Below, one piece after another: positions 1 through 7,845 of a DNA stretch of 64,000 nt (positions are counted from its first letter, which is position 1; each line of letters begins with the position of its first letter). The position numbers and the translations under genes were made by a program. The stretch lies in NCBI GenBank assembly GCA_017473165.1, contig JAFUNA010000031.1, positions 1-64,000 on the forward strand. The letters are read 5' to 3'. Below the pieces are notes generated by a model. It had not been told where the DNA came from. It searched no databases and saw only the letters and a list, made by a program, of their open reading frames with translations. This stretch comes from Clostridia bacterium (GTDB lineage Bacteria > Bacillota > Clostridia > Oscillospirales > Acutalibacteraceae).

Positions 1-22
1 CTCGCCCTCTGAAAAGGGGGTG

Positions 23-130
23 ATGCGGATGCAGTATGTAACATATTCGGATTTGTTTCAATTCGCACTTGTTATTGTCGGCATAATCGGACTTGTTATA
101 TCAGCAGTCCGTGAGCATAAAAAGAAATAA
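23..130 (+). CDS. Putative holin-like type I toxin, 35 aa
   Basis: A 35-residue peptide beginning MRMQYVTYSD, with one hydrophobic helix (about residues 11-29, LFQFALVIVG then IIGLVISAV) and a basic tail ending EHKKK. This is the layout of the Firmicutes holin-like toxin family (Hol_Tox type), whose members insert in the membrane and are held off by antisense RNA. A purine-rich ribosome site (AAAAGGGGG, 12-20) lies just before the start; a second ATG at 29 is possible. The stop codon lies inside the terminator stem, and an antisense transcript converges on this 3' end. The promoter is not visible and is probably left of the window. Family membership is inferred from size, topology and locus layout; toxicity is not shown by sequence. 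Confidence 0.75.
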   Translation: MRMQYVTYSDLFQFALVIVGIIGLVISAVREHKKK

Positions 131-215
131 CCGCCCTGTCCTGAGAAAACAAGCGGTTAAGTCTTTTTAATCATTATTTTCTTGAGGGCGTAACCGTCTA
201 TCGGCTATGCCTTAC
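119..215 (-). ncRNA. Predicted antisense RNA antitoxin for the holin-like toxin
   Basis: A consensus minus-strand promoter (222-250) should start a transcript near 215. It passes through an imperfect hairpin (187-211), then through the complement of the toxin mRNA 3' end, and meets a stem (128-134 with 153-159) followed on this strand by TTTCTTTTT, an intrinsic terminator near 119. The result is an RNA of about 95 nt complementary to the last toxin codons and the toxin terminator, the classic arrangement of type I antitoxins. Seen: promoter, hairpins, overlap. Inferred: function. Confidence 0.65.
128..168. terminator. Bidirectional terminator shared by toxin mRNA and antisense RNA
   Basis: TAACCGC (128-134) pairs with GCGGTTA (153-159). 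A T run follows on the plus strand (164-168) and another on the minus strand (127-119), so one stem can stop both convergent transcripts. Confidence 0.7.
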
Positions 216-221
216 ATTTTT

Positions 222-250
222 ATTATATTCGCAAAACAAAACCTTGTCAA
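222..250 (-). promoter_or_regulatory. Consensus sigma-A promoter of the antisense RNA
   Basis: On the minus strand TTGACA (250-245) and TATAAT (227-222) are separated by exactly 17 bases, a perfect match to the housekeeping consensus. It sits immediately downstream of the radical SAM gene and can drive only the short antisense RNA against the toxin gene. Confidence 0.85.
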
Positions 251-251
251 G

Positions 252-1673
252 TTATTTTTGCTCTGCTTTTCCCTCGGGGGTGTCACGGTAATACTGGGTT
301 TTGGGGTTGGGATGCTTGGTTGAATTCCAGAGCTCCTCCGCAACGGGCTTCCACGCAGCGGCGAATTTATCGCACTTTGAGCAAAGCTGCTCCGCACTTT
401 CGGGCTCAATCAAATCCGTTGACTTTGCCTTTGTCCGGTCAATCATTCTGCGCAGGCAGTCGGGATTTTCCAGCATGGGGCAGGGTCGGAGATGATTTTC
501 GTTGAAGGGCTGGTTGTGATAATATGCCTGAAAAAGAGGATTCTTTAATCCTTCAAGCAGAGTGTGCGTTCTGATGTTTGAATCCGAATAGTGAATGAAA
601 ACGCAGGGCTCCATGTCACCCTCGGAATTGATGTGGAAATAGTTTCTGCCGCCTGCTATGCAGCCGCCGACGTATTCCGCATCGTTCTGGAAGTCCATGA
701 CAAACATGGGCTTGCCTGTTTTGCCGTTTCTGACCTTGCGAAGCCAGTTATACATATATACTCTCTGCTCGGGGGTTGGAATGAGGTCAACAACCGCATC
801 CTTGCCCACGGGCATATAGTTGAAATAAAGACCGAAGCGAACACCCTTTTCGACCATGAGGTCAAGGAATTCGTTGCTTGTGACGGCGGGAATGTTTTTG
901 CTTGTGTAGCAAACCGAAATGCCGTAGAGCAGCCCGTTTTTCTTAAGCAAATCCATTGCCTTGATTGTTGTTGTGTATGCACCTTCACCACGGCGGAAAT
1001 CGTTGCTTTCCTCGCTGCCCTCGATGCTCAACGCAAGAGTGAGGTTGCCGACTTCCTTCATTCTGTCGCAGAAAGCCTGGTCAATGAGGGTTGCGTTGGT
1101 GTAGGCAAGAAATGCACAGTCGGGATTTTCCTCGCAGAGGGTGAGAATTTCGTTTTTCTTAATCAGAGGCTCGCCGCCCGTGAGCATATAAAAATGAGTG
1201 CCGAGCTCCGTGCCCTGATTTACGATGCTTCTCATTTCGTCAAGAGAAAGATTTGATTTGTGACCGTATTCCGCCGACCAGCAGCCCTTGCAATGAAGAT
1301 TGCAGGCACTTGTGGGGTCAAAGAGCAGAATAAACGGAATGTTGCACTTATATTTTTCTCTGTTTGCACGCACGGCTTTTGTTCCGTTTACGCCCGCACC
1401 CAGACCGAGCGCAAGAAGCATATTTTTGATAACCTTTTCGTCGCACTGCTCGATGATATTCATCGCAAAGGTACGCCATACGTTATCCTTGTCAACGATT
1501 GCCTTGCGGAAAGAATCAAAATTCTTTTCGGGGAAAGCACCGCCCATAAGCTTTTGTGCCATGTCGATAAGCTTTATGATGTTTTCTTCGGGATTCTTTT
1601 TAACATACTTATAAATTCCGTCAAAAGCAACCGAAGCCGAGGCTCTTTCGATTTTTTCTTTGACAGTCATCAT
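252..1673 (-). CDS. Radical SAM protein with C-terminal cysteine-rich region
   Basis: A 473-residue iron-sulfur enzyme of the radical SAM superfamily. The SAM-cluster motif CNLHCKGC is at residues 124-131, followed by the glycine-rich GGEPL element. The C-terminal part has further cysteines (GGCIAGG, EPCVF, RPCPM, PDCLRR, CSKCDKF), suggesting auxiliary clusters of the SPASM/twitch kind. The substrate cannot be told. The start is the first of two tandem ATGs (1673 or 1670), placed eight bases after an AAAGGAGGG ribosome site; the open frame continues upstream but without such a site. It is divergent from the VTT/nucleoside hydrolase gene, and the 208-bp gap holds that gene's promoter. The family call is firm; the function is open. 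Confidence 0.88.
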   Translation of the reverse strand: MMTVKEKIERASASVAFDGIYKYVKKNPEENIIKLIDMAQKLMGGAFPEKNFDSFRKAIVDKDNVWRTFAMNIIEQCDEKVIKNMLLALGLGAGVNGTKAVRANREKYKCNIPFILLFDPTSACNLHCKGCWSAEYGHKSNLSLDEMRSIVNQGTELGTHFYMLTGGEPLIKKNEILTLCEENPDCAFLAYTNATLIDQAFCDRMKEVGNLTLALSIEGSEESNDFRRGEGAYTTTIKAMDLLKKNGLLYGISVCYTSKNIPAVTSNEFLDLMVEKGVRFGLYFNYMPVGKDAVVDLIPTPEQRVYMYNWLRKVRNGKTGKPMFVMDFQNDAEYVGGCIAGGRNYFHINSEGDMEPCVFIHYSDSNIRTHTLLEGLKNPLFQAYYHNQPFNENHLRPCPMLENPDCLRRMIDRTKAKSTDLIEPESAEQLCSKCDKFAAAWKPVAEELWNSTKHPNPKTQYYRDTPEGKAEQK

Positions 1674-1771
1674 GGCGATTCCCTCCTTTTCCGAAAGCGA
1701 TATAGAAACAAGTGTATCACAAAAAATCAATATTGTCCATAAAAATTTTTTATTATTGTCGGTCATTTTTC

Positions 1772-1800
1772 TTGATTTAACCGTCACTATGGGGTATTAT
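1772..1800 (+). promoter_or_regulatory. Promoter of the VTT-nucleoside hydrolase gene
   Basis: TTGATT (1772-1777) and TATTAT (1795-1800) are 17 bases apart, predicting a start near 1807 and a leader of about 75 nt before the GTG codon at 1882. Confidence 0.65.
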
Positions 1801-1881
1801 TACAATATATCAACGGTTTTACTGCATTTTTGTTATCACTATTCACTTAAACATATGAAATTTTATTTTAAGAGGTGCACC

Positions 1882-3462
1882 GTGAAAGAAAAATTTCTCA
1901 AAGGCTCCCATGCCATGGGACTTGCGGCAAGAATAATCGTTTCGGTTGTTATTATTGCCGTAATTATCTGGAAATATGAGGATTTCAAGACAATGGATAT
2001 CCGAGGAATGGTTGCCGCAAGCTCAAGCGTTGCCGTCGGAGTTGCAACGATTCTCGGAGTCTATCTGCTGAAATCGTTGGTTTTTGTTGTGCCCGCATCG
2101 CTTGTTTACATCGCCGTGGGCATGGCTTTCCCCACCCATTGGGCAATTCTTATCAATGCGGCGGGAATTCTGATTGAGGTGTGTGCAACCTACCTTTTCG
2201 GACTCATCATGGGCGGACCATATGTTATAAACAAGCTTGAAAAAACAAAATACGGCGACAAAATCCTTGAGCTGCACGGCAAGGGCAAGCTCTCTGCGAT
2301 TTTTGCAATCCGTGTTTTGCCGGTATTCCCCATTGACCTTGTCAGCCTTTTCCTCGGAGCGGTGCGGATGAGATTTCTGCCTTATCTTCTGCTTTCCTTC
2401 GGCGGAATAATGCCTCGAGTTATACTTTTCACCATTCTCGGCGACGGACTCTATGACTATATCCCGATGCAGAAGCTCGCAATGATTGCCGCAATTCTTC
2501 TGCCGATAGCCCTTGTTGTCTGGGTTATCCGCTATGCAATGAAGATGAAAAATAAGGAAGAAAGCTACGGCAAATATCCCTATGAGCCCTTGAAGGACAG
2601 CAAAAACGGCGTTATTTTTGACACCGATATGGGTCCCGACTGCGACGATGCGGGTGCACTCGATATTCTTATTAAGCTTGCAAAGAAATATGACGTAAAA
2701 ATTCTCGGTGCGGCAAACTGCACGTCAAATTCATGGGGCAACGGAGCAATCCGTGCCATAGCGGAGCACCACGGAATTGAAGATTTGCCCGTCGGTCAGC
2801 ACAAGGGATATGAGGTTTTGCCAAACGGCGACAAATACAACAAGGACGTTACAAAAAAATATTTCAAGCATACAAACAGCATAATCAATGCGGAGTCCGC
2901 AGTTGATTTCTACAAAAAAATCCTTACGAAGGCGGAGAAAAAATCCGTGACGGTCATAACCGTCGGCACGCTGACCAACATAGCCGAAATCCTTGAAAAA
3001 GAGCCGAAGCTTTTCAACGAAAAGGTGTGCAATATCGTTGCCATGGCGGGCAAATTTCCGTCGGGCAAGGAATTCAACATCGAGAGCGATATCGATGCGG
3101 CAAAATATGTTTTTGGTAATTTTAAAAATGTTATTGTCTGCTCGGGCTTTGAGGTCGGTGACGGCGTAATGACGGGATTTGACTCCGAGCCCGAAGCCGA
3201 CAGCCCCGTGTTTGACTGTTACAAGGAATACCTCGGCGGCAACGCACCTTATCTGCGTGACAGCTGGGATTTGACGGCGGTGCATTTTGCGTTTGAGGGC
3301 TGCGAAAAATATTATTCTCTCTCAAAATCGGTTAAAATAACAGTCGAGCCCGACGGAAAAATGCTTTCGGTCAAGGATAAATACGCAAAGAGATTCTATA
3401 TCAAACGCAAAACCGATAAGCCCGTGCTGGCGGAATATCTTAACGGAATACTGAACGGTTGA
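1882..3462 (+). CDS. Fusion of VTT/DedA-like membrane domain and nucleoside hydrolase
   Basis: A 526-residue two-part protein. Residues about 10-220 are a polytopic membrane domain of the VTT/SNARE-associated (TVP38/DedA) family, with the characteristic RVLPVFPIDLVSLFLGAVRM stretch and G-rich helix that follows. After a charged linker, residues about 244-526 are an inosine/uridine-preferring nucleoside hydrolase domain opening with the calcium-binding motif DTDMGPDCDDA (DxDxxxDxDDA type). The first half would sit in the membrane with the hydrolase probably cytoplasmic. The start chosen is GTG 1882, after AGAGGTG (1871-1877); ATG 1855 in the same frame is an alternative. No frameshift is seen at the junction, so it is a true fusion. 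Linking a membrane (lipid or solute) domain to nucleoside cleavage suggests nucleoside salvage at the membrane, which is inference. Confidence 0.85.
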   Translation: MKEKFLKGSHAMGLAARIIVSVVIIAVIIWKYEDFKTMDIRGMVAASSSVAVGVATILGVYLLKSLVFVVPASLVYIAVGMAFPTHWAILINAAGILIEVCATYLFGLIMGGPYVINKLEKTKYGDKILELHGKGKLSAIFAIRVLPVFPIDLVSLFLGAVRMRFLPYLLLSFGGIMPRVILFTILGDGLYDYIPMQKLAMIAAILLPIALVVWVIRYAMKMKNKEESYGKYPYEPLKDSKNGVIFDTDMGPDCDDAGALDILIKLAKKYDVKILGAANCTSNSWGNGAIRAIAEHHGIEDLPVGQHKGYEVLPNGDKYNKDVTKKYFKHTNSIINAESAVDFYKKILTKAEKKSVTVITVGTLTNIAEILEKEPKLFNEKVCNIVAMAGKFPSGKEFNIESDIDAAKYVFGNFKNVIVCSGFEVGDGVMTGFDSEPEADSPVFDCYKEYLGGNAPYLRDSWDLTAVHFAFEGCEKYYSLSKSVKITVEPDGKMLSVKDKYAKRFYIKRKTDKPVLAEYLNGILNG

Positions 3463-3486
3463 CAGCAAAAATTTTTTCGGTATAAT
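3459..3486 (+). promoter_or_regulatory. Promoter of the ABC importer operon
   Basis: TTGACA (3459-3464) and TATAAT (3481-3486) with a 16-base spacer. The -35 box overlaps the stop codon of the preceding gene, so the operon has its own strong promoter with no extra intergenic space. Confidence 0.85.
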
Positions 3487-3531
3487 AAAACCGTATTCAT
3501 TAAAAAATAATGTATGAAACGAGGTTAAATT

Positions 3532-4527
3532 ATGAAAGAACTCAAAAGAATCATCGCTCTGATGCTTGCTGCTGCAATGCTTTTCTCGTTTGCGGCGTGC
3601 GGCGAAAACGGCGGAACACCCTCCGACGAAACAACAACGGATTATGTCCGTGAGGTAAAAACAAAGGTTGCCGTTCTTAACGGACCCACAGGTCTGGGAC
3701 TTGCAAAGCTTGCGGCAGACAGAAGCTATGCCTACGAGGTTGAGCAGTTTTCCGACCCGCAGGAAATCGTTCCTCTGCTCACAAAGGGCGAGGTTGACAT
3801 TGCGGCTCTGCCCGTAAACCTTGCGGCAAATCTCTATAAGAAAACCAACGGCGGAATAAAAATTCTTGCCGTCAACACCCTCGGCGTGCTCTACTGCCTT
3901 GAAAAAGGTAAGATAATAAATGATTTTGCCGAACTCAAGGGCAAAACAATCTACGCAACGGGTCAGGGCTCAACTCCCGAATATATCATCAACCATGTTT
4001 TCACCCAGAAGGGTCTTGTGCCCGGCAAGGATGTGACAATCGAATATAAAACCGCTCATAACGAGCTTGCAACCCTTGCAATCGAGGGCAAGGTTGATTT
4101 CTGCATTCTTCCCGAGCCCTTTGCAACAAAGGTTCTGGTGCAAAACAGTGAATACTATAAGCTCATCGATTTCACAAAGTCATGGAACGAAGAAAACGAG
4201 GAGCAGCTTGTGCAGGGCGTTGTTGTTGCGAGAACGGACTATATCAACGAAAACCCTGATATCATAACGGAATTCATGAATTTCAACGAAGTTTCGGTTA
4301 ACTATCTTTCTGCAAATCCCGAAAGTGCAAGCGTTTTCCTTGCCGACAACGGATATTTTGAATCTGCCGATTTTGCGTATACCGTTCTTCCCTTCTGCAA
4401 CATTGTTTTCATGGAGGGCGAAGAAATGAAGACTGCGGTCAAGGCTATGTATGAGGTGCTTTATGCGGCTGACCCCAAATCCGTAGGCGGCTCGATTCCC
4501 GACGACGGTATTTTCTATGGAGCATAA
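3532..4527 (+). CDS. ABC transporter substrate-binding lipoprotein (NMT1/THI5-like)
   Basis: A 331-residue secreted lipoprotein that should capture a small solute for the permease and ATPase encoded next to it. A signal peptide (MKELKRIIALMLAAAMLF) ends in the lipobox FAAC with the lipidated cysteine at about residue 23. The mature part has the two-lobe periplasmic-binding-protein pattern of the SsuA/TauA/NMT1 group (VAVLNGPTGLGLAKLA, then DIAALPVNLAANLYKK, then GKTIYATGQGSTPEYI). These serve sulfonates, nitrate, taurine or thiamine-pyrimidine precursors; the ligand cannot be chosen here because no biosynthesis gene or riboswitch is adjacent. The start follows GAGGT (3521-3525). Its end overlaps the permease start by 11 bases, showing one operon. 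Confidence 0.9.
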   Translation: MKELKRIIALMLAAAMLFSFAACGENGGTPSDETTTDYVREVKTKVAVLNGPTGLGLAKLAADRSYAYEVEQFSDPQEIVPLLTKGEVDIAALPVNLAANLYKKTNGGIKILAVNTLGVLYCLEKGKIINDFAELKGKTIYATGQGSTPEYIINHVFTQKGLVPGKDVTIEYKTAHNELATLAIEGKVDFCILPEPFATKVLVQNSEYYKLIDFTKSWNEENEEQLVQGVVVARTDYINENPDIITEFMNFNEVSVNYLSANPESASVFLADNGYFESADFAYTVLPFCNIVFMEGEEMKTAVKAMYEVLYAADPKSVGGSIPDDGIFYGA

Positions 4528-5257
4528 TTCAAAAGTAAAAAGGATAATGATAAAAGCAGGAGTCATCGTTGCATGGCTCCTGCTTTGGCAGCTTACGGCG
4601 GCGATTGTGGACAGCGAATTTCTGTTTCCATCGCCGATAAGCGTAATAAAACGGCTTTCCGAGCTTGCCGTGACGGCGGATTTCTGGAAGGCGGCGGCGT
4701 ATTCACTTGGCAGAATTTCATTGGGCTGTGCGGGAGGAATAATTGTCGGCACGCTTTTCGGAGCGTTAACCGCATTCTCAAAGCCCCTCTATGAATTCTT
4801 CAGCCCTCTGCTTGTGACGGTCAAAACAACGCCTGTTGCATCGTTTATAATCCTGCTGCTCGTGTGGGTCAAACGCAGCGGAATACCGATTGTTATTGCG
4901 TTTCTGATGGTTGTGCCCATTCTCTGGTCAAACGTTGCCGAGGGGCTTCGCAATGCGGACAGGCAGCTGCTTGAGGCTGCAAAAATCTTCCGCTTCACCC
5001 GAATGCAGAAGATAAAGGGTGTTTATATTCCGAGCGTCAGACCGTCATTCACCGCAGGCTGCACAACGGCAATCGGCTTTTCGTGGAAGGCGGGAATAGC
5101 GGCTGAAATTCTTGCCATTCCGCCCGACACCGTGGGATACAATTTATATTATGCAAAAATAAATCTGGAGTACGACGACCTTTTTGCCTGGACGGCGGCG
5201 GTTATAGCCATGAGCTTTCTGCTTGAAAAAGCGGTTGTGAAGATTTTGAAAAAATGA
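4517..5257 (+). CDS. ABC transporter permease, SsuC/TauC type
   Basis: A 246-residue integral membrane permease of the BPD_transp_1 family with about six hydrophobic segments. The EAA loop that docks the ATPase is visible as EAAKIFRFTRMQKIKGVYIP (about residues 153-172). The start ATG lies inside the last codons of the lipoprotein gene, implying translational coupling. Together with the lipoprotein and the ATPase that follows it completes a single-permease importer of the sulfonate/nitrate/thiamine-precursor type. It is of normal length and intact. Confidence 0.92.
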   Translation: MEHNSKVKRIMIKAGVIVAWLLLWQLTAAIVDSEFLFPSPISVIKRLSELAVTADFWKAAAYSLGRISLGCAGGIIVGTLFGALTAFSKPLYEFFSPLLVTVKTTPVASFIILLLVWVKRSGIPIVIAFLMVVPILWSNVAEGLRNADRQLLEAAKIFRFTRMQKIKGVYIPSVRPSFTAGCTTAIGFSWKAGIAAEILAIPPDTVGYNLYYAKINLEYDDLFAWTAAVIAMSFLLEKAVVKILKK

Positions 5258-5269
5258 ACGGGTGGAATC

Positions 5270-5833
5270 ATGCCTATTACATTAAAAAACATAACAAAAT
5301 CCTACGGGGACAGAAAAATTCTTGACAACATCAGCCTTGAAATCCCCGACGAGGGTATTTTCGGCATTTTCGGACCTTCGGGCAGCGGAAAAACAACCCT
5401 TCTTCGTATTCTCTGCGGGTTGGAAGTCCCCGACAGCGGTGAAATCGAAAACGGCAAAAGCTTTTCCGTTGTTTTTCAGGAGGACAGGCTCATGCCGTCA
5501 ATGACCGCTCTGGGAAATGTTGCGGCGGTCTGCGATGAAAAAAAGGCTGCCGAATGGCTCAAAAAAGTGGGTCTCGGCGAGAGTTTTAACAAATTTCCTC
5601 ACGAATTGAGCGGCGGAATGAGCCGCAGGGTTGCAATCGCAAGAGCACTTGCCTTTGATGCCGATGTACTCATTCTTGACGAGCCGTTTAAGGGGCTTGA
5701 AACGGAGCTCAAAGAGAGCATAACGGAGCTGATATGTGAATATGCCCAAAAAAAGCCCGTTATTCTTGTGACACATGACGAAGAGCTGAAAAAACTTGCC
5801 TCAAAAAGTGTTAAAATAATGTTGAGTGAATAA
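5270..5833 (+). CDS. ABC transporter ATP-binding protein
   Basis: A compact 187-residue ATPase, about 50-60 residues shorter than typical SsuB/TauB proteins. All core motifs are present: Walker A GPSGSGKTT (about 38-46), Q-loop VVFQED, signature LSGGMSRRV, Walker B VLILDEP and the switch histidine in LVTHDEE. Missing length is mostly between Walker A and signature and at the C-terminus, where other family members carry a regulatory tail. It lies 12 bases after the permease with a GGGTGGA ribosome site and closes the importer operon. It powers solute entry on the cytoplasmic face. Confidence 0.92.
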   Translation: MPITLKNITKSYGDRKILDNISLEIPDEGIFGIFGPSGSGKTTLLRILCGLEVPDSGEIENGKSFSVVFQEDRLMPSMTALGNVAAVCDEKKAAEWLKKVGLGESFNKFPHELSGGMSRRVAIARALAFDADVLILDEPFKGLETELKESITELICEYAQKKPVILVTHDEELKKLASKSVKIMLSE

Positions 5834-5841
5834 TTTTTTGC

Positions 5842-5870
5842 TTGCAATTGCAATAAATTTATATTATACT
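5842..5870 (+). promoter_or_regulatory. Promoter of the T/A/D-rich lipoprotein gene
   Basis: TTGCAA (5842-5847) and TATACT (5865-5870) with a 17-base spacer, predicting a start near 5877 and a leader of about 85 nt ending in the very strong TTAGGAGGAA ribosome site (5946-5955). Confidence 0.65.
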
Positions 5871-5960
5871 TATTTCATACGCCGTTGCGGCGGAATCCGT
5901 GCGATTTCGCAGGCAGCGAGTAGTCAGAAAAGTACACAGTTATTTTTAGGAGGAAAAATC

Positions 5961-6893
5961 ATGGCAAAGAAAATTATCGCAATTCTTCTTGCACTCTCAT
6001 TCGTAGTTGCTTTCGCAGCATGCGGCGGCAAGGATGACGACGTAACAACAACAGCTCCCTCAACAACAGAAGACGTTTTCGCAGAAGTTGATGACACAAC
6101 TGCTGCTGCAGACGACACAACCGTTGCTGACGACACAACAGCCGCTGCAGATGATACAACCGCTGCTGCTGACGAATCAACAACTGCTGCTGCAGATGAA
6201 TCAACAACCGCTGCAGGCGAAGCAACAACAGAAGCAACAACAAAGGCTGCTAACGCTATGCCCCAGTCAAAGGAAGAAATCGTTGCTGCATTCAACAAGG
6301 CAGTTAACTCCGTAAAGACAGATGCAAAGAGCGTTAAGCGTTCATATTCAAAGATCAGCCTTAACGGCACACCCGTTCTTCCCGGCGTTGTTGACGGCGT
6401 TCTCAAGCTCCTCGGCGGTGCTGAAAACTTCCTCAATGACCAGCTTGCAAAGAACAGCAAGGGCGAAGAAACCTACACAGGCGACCAGATCAAGGCTGTT
6501 TATCCCGTTGAAGGCGAATCCTACGCAAGCAAGCTCACAGCTGCTGACGTTAAGGAAGCAAAGATCGTTGAAAAAGACGGCAAGTGGATTATCAGAGTAA
6601 CAACAATCGCTGACGGCAAGTCAGACAACATCAAGCACGGTCAGGGTCATGCTCCCAAGGCATTCAACGTTGTTCTTCCCGGCGTTGTTAACGATAACAT
6701 CCCCGGCGTTGCAACAAGCCTTGTAGGTCTTTCAACAATGGACTATCCCTCATCAACCTGCACAGTAACAGTTGATCCCGCAACAGGCAGAGCAATTCAG
6801 GCTGACTATGACCTTAAGTGGACAATCAACTTTGATAAGGTTGGCGTTGTTATCCCCTTCACAACCAACGATCTTTTCACAATTACTTACTAA
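5961..6893 (+). CDS. Secreted lipoprotein with Thr/Ala/Asp-rich linker, unknown function
   Basis: A 310-residue protein. A signal peptide ends in FAAC, the lipobox, with the cysteine near residue 21. Residues about 25-95 are a low-complexity linker built from repeats of DDTTAAA and DESTTAAA type, which probably lifts the rest away from the membrane. The remaining 210 residues form one globular domain rich in Val/Gly/Lys that I do not recognise. The start is set by a near-perfect ribosome site; upstream in-frame codons lack one. Codon use is strongly biased (GCT/GCA, AAG, ATC), like efp and the ribosomal proteins, suggesting high expression. Its own promoter and a downstream hairpin make it a single-gene unit. 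No catalytic motif is visible. Confidence 0.85.
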   Translation: MAKKIIAILLALSFVVAFAACGGKDDDVTTTAPSTTEDVFAEVDDTTAAADDTTVADDTTAAADDTTAAADESTTAAADESTTAAGEATTEATTKAANAMPQSKEEIVAAFNKAVNSVKTDAKSVKRSYSKISLNGTPVLPGVVDGVLKLLGGAENFLNDQLAKNSKGEETYTGDQIKAVYPVEGESYASKLTAADVKEAKIVEKDGKWIIRVTTIADGKSDNIKHGQGHAPKAFNVVLPGVVNDNIPGVATSLVGLSTMDYPSSTCTVTVDPATGRAIQADYDLKWTINFDKVGVVIPFTTNDLFTITY

Positions 6894-6904
6894 TTAACCA
6901 AACC

Positions 6905-6935
6905 AATGGTGACCGTTTTTCCGGCGGTCACCATT
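6905..6935 (+). terminator. Hairpin after the lipoprotein gene
   Basis: AATGGTGACCG (6905-6915) pairs perfectly with CGGTCACCATT (6925-6935) around a 9-base loop. The following bases are not a clean T run, so it may act as an mRNA 3' stabiliser or weak terminator. Confidence 0.6.
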
Positions 6936-6973
6936 ATGTATGTGATAATATTTTAACAGAAAAGGTGATACAT

Positions 6974-7546
6974 ATGAAAAAGGAAGTTCTTGTTGAAACT
7001 TCGGCACGCCACGTTCACGTAAGCCGTGAAGATCTTGATATCCTCTTCGGCGAGGGCTATGAGCTCACTCACAAAAAAGACCTTTCACAGCCCGGTCAGT
7101 TTGCCTGCGAAGAAAGAGTTGCCGTTATCGGCTCAAAGGGCAGCTTCCCCGCTGTTTCAATTCTCGGACCCATCCGTCCCGCAACACAGCTTGAGCTCTC
7201 GCTCACAGATGCTCGCAGCATCGGCGTAACAGCTCCCGTTCGTGAAAGCGGCGATATCGAAGGCTCGGGCACCTGCAAGCTTGTTGGCCCCAAGGGTGAG
7301 GTTGAAATCGATTGCGGCGTTATCTCCGCAAAAAGACACATCCACGCAACTCCCGCAGATGCAGAAAAGTACGGTCTTGAGGACAAGCAGATTGTTTGCG
7401 TTAAGATTGAGTCAAACGGCAGAAGCCTTATCTTTGACGACGTTGTTGTAAGAGTTAACCCCAACTTTGCTCTTGCAATGCACATCGATACCGACGAATC
7501 AAACGCAGCCGGCGCAGTTCCCGGCATGATGGGCGAAATTCTTTAA
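6974..7546 (+). CDS. pduL: Phosphate propanoyl/acetyl transferase, PduL family
   Basis: A 190-residue enzyme of the PduL family, which exchanges CoA and phosphate on short acyl groups (acyl-CoA + phosphate to acyl-phosphate + CoA) and in fermenters feeds acetate or propionate kinase. Family landmarks are visible: ETSARHVHVSREDLDILFG near the N-terminus, PGQFACEERVAVIG, and the second histidine pair SAKRHIHATPADAEKYGL; these histidines bind the zinc ions. There is no microcompartment targeting helix before the first motif, and no compartment shell genes nearby, so it is probably the housekeeping cytosolic form. The start ATG at 6974 follows AAAAGGTG; GTG 6965 is inside that site and unlikely. 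Confidence 0.93.
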   Translation: MKKEVLVETSARHVHVSREDLDILFGEGYELTHKKDLSQPGQFACEERVAVIGSKGSFPAVSILGPIRPATQLELSLTDARSIGVTAPVRESGDIEGSGTCKLVGPKGEVEIDCGVISAKRHIHATPADAEKYGLEDKQIVCVKIESNGRSLIFDDVVVRVNPNFALAMHIDTDESNAAGAVPGMMGEIL

Positions 7547-7563
7547 TTTCATACATAAAAATT

Positions 7564-7599
7564 ACGGCTGTTTCAGATGAAGCAGCCGTTTTTCTTTTA
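7564..7599 (+). terminator. Terminator of pduL
   Basis: ACGGCTGTTTC (7564-7574) pairs with GAAGCAGCCGT (7579-7589, one T-G pair) around a 4-base loop and is followed by TTTTCTTTT. Confidence 0.9.
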
Positions 7600-7621
7600 T
7601 CAAAAAACGATTCAATAGCTT

Positions 7622-7845
7622 GTAGGGCGGCTTGACCCAAGCCGCCGTAAAAGAACCGTAAAACAATATTATTACTGTAGGGGACGGCGACCCCGACGTC
7701 CCGAATGCACCGTCAGGTGCATAACAAAATTTATTGCAAACCTGCGGTTTGCACGGGTTGTCGAGTCGCCAACCCCTACAAACGAAATAGAATTGGGTAC
7801 GGGTAGGGCTCATCATTAATTACGCATTACGCATTGCGAATCATT
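7622..7845. repeat. Non-coding cluster of dispersed hairpin repeats
   Basis: About 220 bp with no supported gene, made of perfect or near-perfect palindromes: GGCGGCTTG/CAAGCCGCC (7628-7648), GGGACG/CGTCCC, TGCACC/GGTGCA, GCAAACC/GGTTTGC. A unit from about 7676 to 7782 is bounded by TGTAGGGG and its inverse CCCCTACA, as in a miniature inverted-repeat element. It ends with the direct repeats TACGCATTACGCATT at 7821-7835. Such elements are common between genes in this bacterial group; no transposase is present. Confidence 0.65.

Noticed and set aside
591..1256. Plus-strand frame of 221 codons within the radical SAM gene
   Set aside because: Antisense of a gene with clear cluster motif and ribosome site; no homology pattern seen.
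1660..1881. Longer N-terminus for the VTT-nucleoside hydrolase protein
   Set aside because: It would overlap the divergent radical SAM start and its ribosome site, and the predicted promoter lies inside this stretch.
5961..6260. Tandem DNA repeat or CRISPR-like array in the lipoprotein gene
   Set aside because: The repetition is at the amino-acid level (DDTTAAA) with varied codons and no spacers.
5924..6460. Long Ser/Ala/Val-rich frame on the minus strand
   Set aside because: It is the mirror of the GCT/ACA repeats in the lipoprotein stalk; no ribosome site or promoter, and codon bias belongs to the plus strand.
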